Positions 9,246-18,438 of a stretch of DNA of 43,553 nucleotides are shown here, in pieces. Location: contig CALELH010000620.1 in assembly GCA_937902595.1 (NCBI GenBank), forward strand, positions 1-43,553, read 5' to 3'. The first letter of the stretch is position 1. Each line of letters begins with the position of its first letter. The notes under the pieces were generated by a model, which was not told where the DNA came from, ran no database searches, and worked only from the letters and a program-made list of their open reading frames with translations. A program made the translations under genes and the position numbers. The DNA comes from an uncultured Myxococcales bacterium. GTDB lineage: Bacteria; Myxococcota_A; Bradymonadia; UBA7976; UBA1532.

Positions 9246-10099
9246 GCTCCTGCAGCGCGCCCAGAGACGACTCTGTCGAGGCCTGCATAGTCCTTCAAGA
9301 CGGACACTTCCGAGAAGCCGGCTGCCCCAAAAAGAGCCGAGACTGCCTCCCCCTGATCGTGCCCAATCTCTACGATCAACAGGCCGTCTTCATTGAGCCG
9401 ACTATAGGCTTGCGGCACGAGGCGACGATAGACATCGAGTCCATCGGCTCCTCCATCTAGAGCGAGCCTTGGCTCGAAGGCTCTCACATCGACCATCAAC
9501 TGCTCGATCTCTGCCGATGCGATATAGGGTGGATTGCTCAATATGAGGTCAAACGGCTCTGTTTGTCCCTCGAGCAGGTCTCCTTCGCTCCAGGAGACTC
9601 CCGGTAAACTCAACCGCTCCGCGTTCCCGCGGGCCACAGACAGCGCGTCGGTCGAGATGTCGATGCCCATAACATCACACTGTGGCCGGGCTTTGGCGAT
9701 AGACAGAGCAATGCACCCGCTGCCGCACCCAACATCGACGACTCTCTTGGACTCTCCTTCGGGTATATTGGCCAAAGCACGCTCGACGAGGTGCTCTGTC
9801 TCAGGCCGAGGCACAAGGACGCGGTGATCAACGCCTACATCGATCTCCCAGAAGCCTCGAGTCCCAGTGATGTACGCGACAGGCTCGTTAGCTGCCCTCC
9901 GGCGTACCCGCTCGCGAATCTCCGACAGCTCTTCAGGCTGGAGCGGCTGGTGATGGCGCACGTAGAGACTCACTCGGTCAAGATTCAGCGCGTCGGAAAT
10001 CAAGAGCTCTGCGTCTAAGCGAGCCGTGTCGAAGTCCTTCTCCTCAAAATAGCCTGTCGTCCACTGCAAAACGCGGGCGATTGTCCATGTGTCTGTCAT
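9242..10099 (-). CDS. prmC: Peptide chain release factor N5-glutamine methyltransferase
   Basis: 285 residues, normal for PrmC/HemK. It methylates the Gln of the GGQ loop in release factors RF1 and RF2. The N-terminal helical domain contains RVRRRAANEPVAYITG, which leads to the signature VLVPRPETEHLV. SAM motif I is VVDVGCGSGCIALSIA, and the catalytic motif is LSNPPYIA. It is the last gene of the minus-strand run, 8 bp after the small secreted-protein gene. prfA, its frequent partner, is not in the window. Confidence 0.96.
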   Translation of the reverse strand: MTDTWTIARVLQWTTGYFEEKDFDTARLDAELLISDALNLDRVSLYVRHHQPLQPEELSEIRERVRRRAANEPVAYITGTRGFWEIDVGVDHRVLVPRPETEHLVERALANIPEGESKRVVDVGCGSGCIALSIAKARPQCDVMGIDISTDALSVARGNAERLSLPGVSWSEGDLLEGQTEPFDLILSNPPYIASAEIEQLMVDVRAFEPRLALDGGADGLDVYRRLVPQAYSRLNEDGLLIVEIGHDQGEAVSALFGAAGFSEVSVLKDYAGLDRVVSGRAAGA

Positions 10100-10107
10100 T
10101 ATTCGCC

Positions 10108-10659
10108 TTAGATTTCTCGTCTTCGTTTCGCCGTATACCGAGCGTCAAAGAACGCCTTGGAGAAGCCCCTCTTAAACAGCCGCTCGCAATCCGTCTGCTC
10201 CCGACACGTCTCAAGAGGCCCTAGCTCTAGTTTCTCAAAATCCTTCCGCGTCAGCGATAACGCTAGGAACCGTTTTCTGCGCTCTCGAGCGACCCGCCGT
10301 CGAGTGTTCTTCCCGGCGCGAACGACCTCATGAAAACGCAAGATTACGCGCTTCACCATCGGCATTTCGCTGAAAACCCCTCGCGCGCCGGTCGAATACT
10401 GCGTTCTCCCAAACACCAGCCACTGCACAGCCCTCGTCTTGAGGTCGACATCCGACATCCGGTGGACAGGGTGCCAGAGGTCTATCTTGAGGGTCCCTCT
10501 CTTGTAGACAACTTTCTCTGATTCATGGCGTCTCGGGCTGTGGACCAGATAGACGCCCATGAGCTCTTCAACTCGCTCGAGATTTGGACGACTCGACGTC
10601 CCCTGAGCGACGGATATAGTCGGAAAGATCAAGAGCGTCGCGAGCAGGTGTCGGATCAC
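10108..10659 (-). CDS. Secreted basic protein of unknown function
   Basis: 183 residues starting at GTG 10659, which overlaps the gpsA stop in the sequence GTGA, so translation is probably coupled. Residues 1-19 form a signal peptide ending in SVAQG. The mature protein is rich in Arg/Lys and Glu, has no Cys pair arrangement typical of a known domain, and ends in TAKRRREI. No family was recognised. Lying between gpsA and prmC, its transcription is shared with core genes. It belongs with the other short secreted proteins with basic tails in this window. Confidence 0.75.
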   Translation of the reverse strand: MIRHLLATLLIFPTISVAQGTSSRPNLERVEELMGVYLVHSPRRHESEKVVYKRGTLKIDLWHPVHRMSDVDLKTRAVQWLVFGRTQYSTGARGVFSEMPMVKRVILRFHEVVRAGKNTRRRVARERRKRFLALSLTRKDFEKLELGPLETCREQTDCERLFKRGFSKAFFDARYTAKRRREI

Positions 10660-11654
10660 GCTCGCTCCCGCTTAAGGTCGCGAACCATGAGGTCTTCGAC
10701 GGCCTTCCTACCGCATTTCCCCTCGTACAAAATTCTGAACACCTCAGTCGTTATAGGCATCTCAACCCCTTCTCGGTTCGCGAGGTCGTATGCGCTCCGA
10801 GTAGTCTTGACGCCCTCTGCGACTTGCTTCATCTCCTTCAAGATATCGGACAGCGCCTGACCCTGGCCCAACTTAACGCCCACCGTCCGGTTCCGAGACA
10901 GATCTCCAGTACACGTCAGGACCAGGTCGCCCATCCCTGACAGACCGCTCAATGTCAGTGGATTGGCACCTCGGTGTACAGCCAGTCGGGTAATCTCGGC
11001 GAGCCCTCGCGTCAGAAGCGCCGCGCGGGTGTTGTGACCTAACCCTAGGCCGTGCACAACCCCTGCCGCGATAGCGACGACGTTCTTCAACGCACCGCCC
11101 AACTCTACGCCCGTGACATCCTCCGTCGTATAGGCACGAAAATATGGGGTGCTAAACGCCTTCTGAACAAACTCAGCGACACTCGGGAAGCGCGCGGCCA
11201 CCGTCACGGCTGTGGCCATCTGTAGCAGAGTCTCCCGGGCGAAGCTTGGACCGGAGAGGAAGCTGAGGTCACTCCGACACGATGGATCGATCACTTCGGA
11301 GATGACCTCCTCCATGGTCATCAAGGAGTCATTCTCGATACCCTTGGATGCACTCACGATCGGGACACCCGCGCGCAGGAATGGGGCTGCTTCGGTCATA
11401 ACACGCCGCATCGCGTGGCTCGGGACCACGACGCAGACAAGTTCCGCGCCGGACAAAGCGCTCTCCAAGGAGACAGTCGACGTGAGACCTTCCGGTAAAT
11501 CGAGATCTGACTGATAGCGTGGATTCCGACGATCACGATTGATCCCATCAGCGACGATGGGATCACGTGCCCATTGGATCACAGGGCCCTTATCAGCGAG
11601 CACAGCCGCCAAAGCGGTCCCCCAGCTTCCCCCACCGATTACGGCTGATTTCAT
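10656..11654 (-). CDS. gpsA: Glycerol-3-phosphate dehydrogenase [NAD(P)+]
   Basis: 332 residues, typical for the family. It reduces dihydroxyacetone phosphate to sn-glycerol-3-phosphate, the backbone for phospholipids. The NAD-binding motif IGGGSWGTALA is at the N-terminus; VPSHAMR, SASKGIE, LSGPSFA and the catalytic region ELGGALKNVVAIAAG follow in order, then GLSGMGDLVLTCT and SRNR. It acts upstream of PlsC and CdsA in the same pathway, both also encoded in this window. It begins 61 bp after the preceding membrane-protein gene and overlaps the next gene by 4 bases. Confidence 0.97.
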   Translation of the reverse strand: MKSAVIGGGSWGTALAAVLADKGPVIQWARDPIVADGINRDRRNPRYQSDLDLPEGLTSTVSLESALSGAELVCVVVPSHAMRRVMTEAAPFLRAGVPIVSASKGIENDSLMTMEEVISEVIDPSCRSDLSFLSGPSFARETLLQMATAVTVAARFPSVAEFVQKAFSTPYFRAYTTEDVTGVELGGALKNVVAIAAGVVHGLGLGHNTRAALLTRGLAEITRLAVHRGANPLTLSGLSGMGDLVLTCTGDLSRNRTVGVKLGQGQALSDILKEMKQVAEGVKTTRSAYDLANREGVEMPITTEVFRILYEGKCGRKAVEDLMVRDLKRERA

Positions 11655-11715
11655 CGAAACTCCCTCAAAGTGTAGTGTCTTTGGTCTAGCATATATCTAA
11701 TCGCGCTTCGGGGCA

Positions 11716-12246
11716 TCAGTGAGGCGCAACCATCACAGCAACTCTCAATGGGAGGCTGCTTTTTGCCTGCTCAGGCTCGTAGAGGATCCACTCCACACTC
11801 TTTGGTGGAAGATGGTTTCGAGCGCATCCACAGATCCAGAGTCTGCCGGTCACGTCCACGCCCTCATCGGTCGTGTAGTTGTAGGGTAAGATGTACGTGC
11901 TCTCCCGCTGACCACGAAAGAGCTCATGCAGCATGGGCACGCGGCGTGGTACCCCCAAGGTCCCCTTGACTGCAGGTGCTGTCCGCACGAGCCCAACGCG
12001 CGTCTTGTTCCTTAACACGCTCGCTAAGAAGCCCAGGGCCACGAGCAGCACGCAGAAGACAGCGCCTAAGAGCATGAGCAGGTGATGATTGTAGACAACC
12101 CCGAGGGTCAAGACCCCCAAAGCCCAGAAGAAGAGTTCTCGACAAATCACCGTACCAGGCGTTCGCCAGACCCTCCGATCGTACGCATCTCTAAGGGCGT
12201 ATTGCCGGGGAGGTTCCACCCCGAGCTTCATCGGTTCCTTGGTCAT
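11716..12246 (-). CDS. Membrane protein of unknown function with two helices
   Basis: 176 residues. Two adjacent hydrophobic helices lie at about residues 36-76 (ELFFWALGVLTLGVVY and LLMLLGAVFCVLLVALGFL), followed by a soluble domain with a Trp-Ile-Cys-Gly-Cys segment near residue 138. The layout resembles small DUF3592-like membrane proteins but no family can be asserted. The ATG overlaps the tsaB stop as ATGA, so it is translated in the same operon. It sits between tRNA modification and lipid genes with no obvious functional link. Confidence 0.75.
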   Translation of the reverse strand: MTKEPMKLGVEPPRQYALRDAYDRRVWRTPGTVICRELFFWALGVLTLGVVYNHHLLMLLGAVFCVLLVALGFLASVLRNKTRVGLVRTAPAVKGTLGVPRRVPMLHELFRGQRESTYILPYNYTTDEGVDVTGRLWICGCARNHLPPKSVEWILYEPEQAKSSLPLRVAVMVAPH

Positions 12247-12923
12247 TTCTTCGTCGGGGGGCGAAGCGCTGCATCTGGGTAGCCGTCCGGATAGTTGATC
12301 TCTGCGTCCGACTTCCGAACATAGACAGGCTCCAGAGTCGCTAACGCCTGTGGTGACTCAAGGTCAACGAGGCTAGGGAGTAGCGCGGCCCTTGGGTGAT
12401 GGAGGGCTGGGTCATCGATCACGCTGATACCAGGCATCGTCTCCGTAAGGATCGATTCATAGAGTGTCGCGCCGTCACCCACCAGTCGATAGACACCGTC
12501 CTCGAGCAGCTCTGCGACCCGACTCGGGTCGCAGCACACGGGTTCACTTATGGGCCCGCCCTCCACATAGACTTGACCGCGACGCGCGTCCAGCACAGCC
12601 ACGGCGTCTTCCCCAACGCCTGCCCTTATGAGATGAGTCGTGCGTGCCCCATAGATGGGCTTATTGAGCGCTAAGGCAAACCCCTTGAGCGTCGCCAGAC
12701 AGATCCTCAATCCAGTGAAGCTGCCAGGCCCCAGGCCTGAGACGAATCCGTCTACATCACCCAGGCACCAGCCTGATTGCATCAGTAAACCGTCCACATC
12801 ATCTAGAATACCCGGTCCATGACCACGATGACGCTCAACACGATGCTCGGCCACAATTTGACCTCCATCGATGAGCGCGACGGACTCAAAAAACGTGGCT
12901 GTATCGATACATAGAAGCTTCAT
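12243..12923 (-). CDS. tsaB: tRNA threonylcarbamoyladenosine biosynthesis protein TsaB
   Basis: 226 residues, normal length. TsaB is the non-catalytic partner of TsaD and TsaE in making t6A at position 37 of tRNAs that read ANN codons. The ASKHA-type N-terminus LLCIDTATFFESVALIDGG is present, as is the signature GLGPGSFTGLRI near residues 64-75 followed by the helix containing KGFALAL. tsaD and tsaE are not in the window. It starts 23 bp after rseP and overlaps the following gene by 4 bases. Confidence 0.93.
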   Translation of the reverse strand: MKLLCIDTATFFESVALIDGGQIVAEHRVERHRGHGPGILDDVDGLLMQSGWCLGDVDGFVSGLGPGSFTGLRICLATLKGFALALNKPIYGARTTHLIRAGVGEDAVAVLDARRGQVYVEGGPISEPVCCDPSRVAELLEDGVYRLVGDGATLYESILTETMPGISVIDDPALHHPRAALLPSLVDLESPQALATLEPVYVRKSDAEINYPDGYPDAALRPPTKK

Positions 12924-12946
12924 TGAAACTACACACTCTCTCGGAA

Positions 12947-14971
12947 CTATAGATCCACGGGATTAACGAGCCGGATGGAGGTTAGGTCAGCGAACCAGCG
13001 GCCACTGATATTCTTCATCGTCACCAGGATATCACGTCCCCCAACCTCTGCCCTGACCACCCTCTTCGTTTTGCTATCAGCGCCCTCAACAATCTGAGGT
13101 ACGGAGGCAGGCGCGAGCTCAAAGCGCCATCCTAGGAACACGACCAAGCGCTCAGCGATCGCCTCTTTGGTCGCCGAATTAGGTAAGCCGACCTTCTCGG
13201 CGATGAGGGTACGAGTCTCAGGGGTCACCTGAGCCAATTGCCCACTCACGTCATTTCGATAGACGCTGCCCATCAACCCTTTTAGACGGTCGATAGAGAC
13301 ATGATCATCGGGTTTAACCGTGCGCCAGGTTCTCACCGAATCATTCACCATAGCGAAGACAAACAGCCCCAAGATGAAGATGACGCCAACCCGCTGAAAC
13401 GCCTCCAGGACTTGAGGGGAGGTCGGTCTGCGAGTGATCAATTCAACAAAGGCCACCAAGATATGACCACCATCCAATAGCGGGATTGGCAGCAGGTTGA
13501 AGAAGCCGATACTAAGACTGAGTAAAACCATCAGGTTGAGATAGACGTCCCAACCCTGCTTAGCCGCGCGGCCCGCGAGTTGAAATATAGTCAAGGGACC
13601 GCTCAGCTGCGTGGGGCTCACCGCGCCCGTGAACATGCCACCGATGGCTCGAAGGATCTGCTCCGTTTGTCGCGTGAAGCGACTGTGAGCCTCATACCAG
13701 GCGTGGGCGAGCCGATCCTGATTGACGACCTTCTCATTGGGAATCATCTCGTAACGCGGACGCGAGAACCCTAGACTCCAGATCGTATACTCGCCCGCCA
13801 TCGCATCCGTTCGAGACACGGCGCGCCTCTGCAAACTCCCCGTCATCATCTCGCCGTCACGCAGCCACTGTAGCGTCTTCGGACGCTCTGGATGTGTGTT
13901 GAGACGACGGTTGAGAAACGCGCCTAAGTTCTGAGTGAACCCATCAACGGAGATGAGACAGTCACCCTGCTTAAGGATCTCGCTCGCTGGGCCGTTCGGA
14001 TCGACGGAGGTCACACAGGTACCCGCGTGGCGGAGGCCTGGCGCTTCGCCAGCCTCACGCACCGAATACTTAAGCTCTACCCGTGTCCTATGACGAAGAA
14101 AGTCGAGGGTCGGCAGCACCGCATCGCCCACGCGCTCAACGACCACGGTGACCGTCGTATCAGGAGTGACCGCGCGCAGCCTTTCCATTACATCAAGAAA
14201 GCGAACAGTCTCGACTCCACCGACGGATAAGACCTTATCAAAGGTCCTAATTCCTGCGCGGGCAGACGGGCTGTTTGGCTCTGTAACCGCCACGAGTGGA
14301 TTGAGCATGTCGGGCTGGTAACCGATGACGAATGTGGTCTTCGTATAGCCCAGAAAAGGATCCGAGTAGTGAACCGCCTTCGGCCGTACGCTCAGAGTCT
14401 TGGAGCCGCCAGCGCGCTCAACGACGATACTCAATGGTTCATCGCCAGGCTCGTAGGCGTTTATGTGCTCAATGACCTGCCAGAACGCATGAATCGAATT
14501 TCCATCGATAGATGTGATGGTGTCCCCCTTGCGGAGACCAGCCAAGTGACCCGGCATGCTGTGGTCTGTCGCCCCAACCCGACTGCTGTGTACCTCATCG
14601 TATTGGTCGCTGAACGCCACCATGGGGAGCACGATCAGGAAGGGCAGGAGAATATTCATCGCGGGTCCGGCGAAGGCGATGGCGATCCGGGCGATGGCCG
14701 ACTGCTCCGGAAGACTGCGCCCCTCGTCTTCGGGCGACACCTCATCTTCTGGATCCTGACCGAGCATTCGGACGTAGCCACCAAATGGAATCCAAGCGAT
14801 TCGATAATTCGTCTCACCGCGAGTGATCTCCAAGATGGGCCGCCCGAATCCAATCGAGAAGACCTCCACCTTGACCCCGCATAATTTGGCGACGATGAAG
14901 TGGCCAAACTCATGGATCGTAATCAACACGCCGACCAAGACGATCGCCGCGATAATCGTGAGGGGCGTCAT
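12947..14971 (-). CDS. rseP: Site-2 protease RseP, enlarged with three PDZ-like units
   Basis: 674 residues from ATG 14971, chosen because it overlaps the cdsA stop as ATGA; a longer reading from 15013 only duplicates cdsA sequence. The zinc motif HEFGH lies in the first helix (residues 20-24), and LLDGGH, with the third ligand, near residue 499. Between them are three PDZ-like units (about 131-200, 225-285 and 315-385), against two in E. coli RseP, and about 130 extra residues follow the last helix. The family cuts membrane-spanning anti-sigma factors and leftover signal peptides inside the inner membrane. The cdsA-rseP order is common in bacteria. A possible substrate is encoded at 37587. 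Confidence 0.95.
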   Translation of the reverse strand: MTPLTIIAAIVLVGVLITIHEFGHFIVAKLCGVKVEVFSIGFGRPILEITRGETNYRIAWIPFGGYVRMLGQDPEDEVSPEDEGRSLPEQSAIARIAIAFAGPAMNILLPFLIVLPMVAFSDQYDEVHSSRVGATDHSMPGHLAGLRKGDTITSIDGNSIHAFWQVIEHINAYEPGDEPLSIVVERAGGSKTLSVRPKAVHYSDPFLGYTKTTFVIGYQPDMLNPLVAVTEPNSPSARAGIRTFDKVLSVGGVETVRFLDVMERLRAVTPDTTVTVVVERVGDAVLPTLDFLRHRTRVELKYSVREAGEAPGLRHAGTCVTSVDPNGPASEILKQGDCLISVDGFTQNLGAFLNRRLNTHPERPKTLQWLRDGEMMTGSLQRRAVSRTDAMAGEYTIWSLGFSRPRYEMIPNEKVVNQDRLAHAWYEAHSRFTRQTEQILRAIGGMFTGAVSPTQLSGPLTIFQLAGRAAKQGWDVYLNLMVLLSLSIGFFNLLPIPLLDGGHILVAFVELITRRPTSPQVLEAFQRVGVIFILGLFVFAMVNDSVRTWRTVKPDDHVSIDRLKGLMGSVYRNDVSGQLAQVTPETRTLIAEKVGLPNSATKEAIAERLVVFLGWRFELAPASVPQIVEGADSKTKRVVRAEVGGRDILVTMKNISGRWFADLTSIRLVNPVDL

Positions 14972-15780
14972 CGAGTGAAGTGCTCCAAGTAGAGCCAGAC
15001 GAAGGGACCACAAAAGAGCAGAGCATCAACGCGATCGAGGATGCCTCCGTGACCAGGGATCAGATCTCCGGAATCCTTAACATCAAAGGATCGCTTCATG
15101 AGCGACTCGACCAGGTCTCCGATAATGGCGAATGATGAGCCGACCGCACCGAGAATCACGCAATCCAGACTAGTGAGAGAGTCCAAACCAGGCACATAGG
15201 CCTGGCACAGAAATGTGAAACCGATCGCGGTCGCCATGCCACCGACAGCACCCTCAATCGTCTTCTTCGGGCTGACGAGCGGATAGAGCTTATGCTTCCC
15301 AAAATACCGCCCCGAAAAGTAAGCCCCCGTGTCGGAACCAAAGGTGATGGCCATCGCCAGGAGAACGATCCAACCACCCTGGGGCTCCAAACGCATTAAA
15401 AGAATAAACGGGAAGGTCGCGCCCAAGTAGAGCAGGCCACAGACATCCAAGGAGAGAGTTGGAAAAGCTGACTCGATAGGCTCTGGACGCGCCAGGCGCA
15501 TGACAGCGAGTAAAATAAAGCCAAGAGCGAGAGCCAGTCCATGGCTATACCCAGTGCACTTCATCGCGATCACGGGCCACAGGATGACGGCTTCACAGAC
15601 CAAAACAAAGAGAACGACGTCAACGGTCTCAGCCTCGGGGCGCGCCATTCGCTGATATTCTCGTGCCCCCACGGCCCCAGCGAGGGCGACAACGCCCGCA
15701 AAGACCCACCAGGGGGTGTAGAGCAATACGGCGACGATCCCGACAGCCATCACGATCCCTGAAAGTACTCGACTCAACAT
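14968..15780 (-). CDS. cdsA: Phosphatidate cytidylyltransferase
   Basis: 270 residues, polytopic inner-membrane enzyme that makes CDP-diacylglycerol from phosphatidate and CTP. The C-terminal signature is complete: SLMKRSFDVKDSGDLIPGHG followed by GILDR, and FGSDTGAYFSGRYFGKHKL comes earlier. Several hydrophobic segments fill residues 5-150. It is 45 bp downstream of the J-protein gene and its stop overlaps the rseP start. uppS and dxr, frequent neighbours of cdsA, are absent here. Confidence 0.97.
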   Translation of the reverse strand: MLSRVLSGIVMAVGIVAVLLYTPWWVFAGVVALAGAVGAREYQRMARPEAETVDVVLFVLVCEAVILWPVIAMKCTGYSHGLALALGFILLAVMRLARPEPIESAFPTLSLDVCGLLYLGATFPFILLMRLEPQGGWIVLLAMAITFGSDTGAYFSGRYFGKHKLYPLVSPKKTIEGAVGGMATAIGFTFLCQAYVPGLDSLTSLDCVILGAVGSSFAIIGDLVESLMKRSFDVKDSGDLIPGHGGILDRVDALLFCGPFVWLYLEHFTR

Positions 15781-15825
15781 GATGTCTCTCCAAGAAGGAC
15801 ACTTAAACTAGTCTGTGGCTCGACC

Positions 15826-16791
15826 CTACGCGTGGTCAGCCAGGGCACGAACGCTAGAGACCGAGGCTAAGATCGCGCGCAGCGATCCATTCTCAGGCTC
15901 ACATTCAATGGCGTCTTTTAGAGCGTCTTCAGCTTTTTTCCAATCACCTATGCTCCGGGCGCTCAATCCACGGACCACAGCGAGGCGTCCCTCAGGCGTC
16001 TCACATACGCTCAACTCTCGCCGCGAAGAGGCGCGGAGAACCTCGGGATCATAACGGAGCGCGCCTCGAGTTCTTAAACAGAGGTCATAGACTGCCCGTC
16101 GAACCGGATTCTCCAAGACATGGTAGGCCTCTGAGAGACGTTTATAGATGTTCTCTATCCGACGATGCAGAAAGCCGCTGCCTTGGAGTAGGCTCCGATA
16201 CCGGTCCGGGTGTGACAGCTCAGCGAGTCGGTGAAAGCGCTCCCTTATATCTTCATGCGTCGCGGTTCTAGGCACACCAAAGACACCGTAATAGTCCTGG
16301 TAGCTCATACCGCCAAAGAGCGTATCAAGCTCGACAACAAGCTCCGACGGGAGGACGCCAAAGTCGGCTAATGGAGCGCGCTCGATCAGAGCCTCCTCCA
16401 TCTTCTCTTGAAATAAGGTGCGCGGCGCGCTTCGCGGCAGACCGACATCGGCGTTCGCTCGTTGACAGAGCCGCGCCGAAGCGTCGCGGTCCGAAAGTGA
16501 CTGCCCAACCAAGGCGATGGTCAAAGACCAGCCGTGGCGAGTCATCCTTAGGCGGCGGCATAGCTTCTCGACCTTGGGCACATCCGCGTCGATGACGACC
16601 AGCCGAGAGCGATGTCTCACCCTGCTCAGTAGCGCAGGCTGGGTGACCTCGTCGGTCACAAGGTCCAAGCTCCCGACCGCCTGAATCACGACATCGCGAA
16701 CGCCACCCGTCAAACAGATGTGAGCGATCTTTCGATCGACGGAGGATCGCTTGAGCGAGACCCGACCTAAATGGCTCGAACGTTGTTCCAC
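15826..16791 (-). CDS. J-domain protein with N-terminal receiver-like region and C-terminal TPR
   Basis: 321 residues. The J-domain occupies about residues 165-240 (DYYGVFGVPRTATHEDIRE) with the HPD motif intact (H194). A TPR-like helix pair follows (GDWKKAEDALKDAIECEPEN). The first 150 residues are not a known DnaJ part: they have an alternating alpha/beta appearance with LVVIDADVPKVEKLCRRLR, suggestive of a degenerate receiver fold. There is no G/F region and no zinc-finger domain, so this is a class C J-protein. The GTG start shares a base with the Hsp70 stop (TAGTG), so the pair is translationally coupled; it should stimulate that Hsp70 specifically. Confidence 0.85.
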   Translation of the reverse strand: MEQRSSHLGRVSLKRSSVDRKIAHICLTGGVRDVVIQAVGSLDLVTDEVTQPALLSRVRHRSRLVVIDADVPKVEKLCRRLRMTRHGWSLTIALVGQSLSDRDASARLCQRANADVGLPRSAPRTLFQEKMEEALIERAPLADFGVLPSELVVELDTLFGGMSYQDYYGVFGVPRTATHEDIRERFHRLAELSHPDRYRSLLQGSGFLHRRIENIYKRLSEAYHVLENPVRRAVYDLCLRTRGALRYDPEVLRASSRRELSVCETPEGRLAVVRGLSARSIGDWKKAEDALKDAIECEPENGSLRAILASVSSVRALADHA

Positions 16792-18368
16792 TAAGAGCTC
16801 CGCGCGCGCATCGCGTCGATGTCGTCAGGATCATAGCCTGCGGAGACCCGTACGTGAGCGGCCTGAGCGCGCCCAGTCTCAAGATCTCGCGCCGTCACGA
16901 CGACAAGTCCATTCGCGTCGATCTCGAAGGTGACCTCGATCTGAATCTGACCACGAGGCGCCGGACGTAGACCGTAAAGCTCGATCTCGCCCAAGCGCGT
17001 GTTCTCCGCGACGATTCGGCTCTCACCCTGAAAGATCCTGATGCTGACGGATTCCTGATTATCCTTCGTCGTCGTAAAGACCTGGGTCCTTTCGCATGGA
17101 ATTTGGGCATTCCGCTCAATCAAGACCTCAAAAATCTCGCTGACACTCTGAATCCCCAGAGATTGAGGGGCGACATCTAAGAGCAGCGCATGGGCGCCGG
17201 TGTTTCCCTCAACCAAGTGGTCCTGGACCAGCGCAGCCCCCTGAATCGCCGCACCAATCGCGACAACCTCATCAGGGTTCACTTCAGCCAAGACCTCCCG
17301 ACCGAAATATTGTTTCACCATCTCCCTCACGAGAGGCATCCGGGTGCTGCCGCCCACCAGCACAACCTCGTCCAAGTCCTGCACCGTGAGGCGCGCGTTC
17401 CGAAGCGCCTCATCGCAGATAAGGAAGGTTCGCTGGACGATGTCCTTACACCGCTCACCAAAGCCTTTCCGGTCCAGTTGAAACCTGAGATCGAGAGGCG
17501 CACCAGCCTCGTCTTGAGCGAGCTCATGGACCATCACGATGGCTTTGTCCGTCTCCGTGAGCTCACGCTTGGTCTTCTCTGCCACGTGCTTGAGCCTGCC
17601 CCAGACAAAGGGGTCATCATCCAAGGCGACGTCATGTTGTTTCTTAAAGGCAGCGATCATGTACCTGGCGAGGCGATCATCGAAGTCGTCCCCTCCCAAA
17701 AAACTGTCCCCTGCTGTCGAGACCACCTCAAACACATTCTTGCGTACATCTAAGAGCGTAATGTCAAAGGTCCCGCCCCCAAAATCGTAGATGGCGATGC
17801 GGGCGTTAACGTCGTCGCCATACCCATAGGCGAGCGCTGCGGCCGTCGGCTCATTAATGACACGAATCACGTCGATCCCTGCGAGCTCGCCGGCGAGCTT
17901 AGTCATCTGCCTTTGAGTATCATTGAAATTCGCTGGGACGGTGATCACCGCCTTTCGAATGGGTTGGCCCACATAAGCCTCGGCGATGTCCTTCATACGA
18001 CGCAGGACCATCCCGCTCACTTCGGGGAGCGCGAATTTCTGACCGCGTATCTCTACAAAGGATTCCTGTTGGCGGCCCTTAACGACGCGATAAGGCATAG
18101 AACGCCGGATGGATCTGATCTGTTCACTGTCGAAAGATCGACCAATCAACCGCTTGGCAGACACAACGCTGTTGACCGGATCGACCACAGATTCCTGCCG
18201 AGCTTGGTTACCCACGAGCACCGAGCCATCTTCCAGAAACGAGACCACCGACGCCTGTATCGAATCGCCTGTCTCATCTGGAATCACATGTACGGAACCG
18301 TTAAGTACAACGGCCACACAGGAATTAGTGGTCCCAAGGTCAACCCCTAAGACGGGTTCCAAAGACAA
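16791..18368 (-). CDS. Short Hsp70 (DnaK-type) chaperone lacking the C-terminal lid
   Basis: 525 residues against about 610-640 for DnaK. The ATPase domain is complete: GVDLGTTNSCVAVV, AVITVPANFNDTQRQ, INEPTAAALAYGYG, IYDFGGGTFDITLL and VVLVGGSTRMPLV. The beta substrate-binding domain is present (DVAPQSLGI to FEIDANGLVVV), but the protein ends about 20 residues later, so the helical lid and the EEVD-like tail are missing. The start is TTG 18368 with AAGGAGG five bases upstream. A promoter candidate lies at 18405-18432. No CIRCE element is visible. It is coupled to its own J-protein, so it is better seen as a specialised Hsp70 than as the main DnaK. Confidence 0.9.
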   Translation of the reverse strand: MSLEPVLGVDLGTTNSCVAVVLNGSVHVIPDETGDSIQASVVSFLEDGSVLVGNQARQESVVDPVNSVVSAKRLIGRSFDSEQIRSIRRSMPYRVVKGRQQESFVEIRGQKFALPEVSGMVLRRMKDIAEAYVGQPIRKAVITVPANFNDTQRQMTKLAGELAGIDVIRVINEPTAAALAYGYGDDVNARIAIYDFGGGTFDITLLDVRKNVFEVVSTAGDSFLGGDDFDDRLARYMIAAFKKQHDVALDDDPFVWGRLKHVAEKTKRELTETDKAIVMVHELAQDEAGAPLDLRFQLDRKGFGERCKDIVQRTFLICDEALRNARLTVQDLDEVVLVGGSTRMPLVREMVKQYFGREVLAEVNPDEVVAIGAAIQGAALVQDHLVEGNTGAHALLLDVAPQSLGIQSVSEIFEVLIERNAQIPCERTQVFTTTKDNQESVSIRIFQGESRIVAENTRLGEIELYGLRPAPRGQIQIEVTFEIDANGLVVVTARDLETGRAQAAHVRVSAGYDPDDIDAMRARSS

Positions 18369-18404
18369 ACTTCCCTCCTTGCGCTGCTCCAGAGCAGGGT
18401 TAAC

Positions 18405-18432
18405 ATCCTATCCTGCATGAGTGCGATGCCAA
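18405..18432 (-). promoter_or_regulatory. Candidate sigma-70 promoter for the Hsp70 operon
   Basis: On the minus strand, TTGGCA (18427-18432), a 16-base spacer and TAGGAT (18405-18410) form a fair -35/-10 pair. This would start transcription about 30 bases before the TTG start at 18368. Inferred by eye from consensus similarity only. Confidence 0.4.
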
Positions 18433-18438
18433 ACCCTA

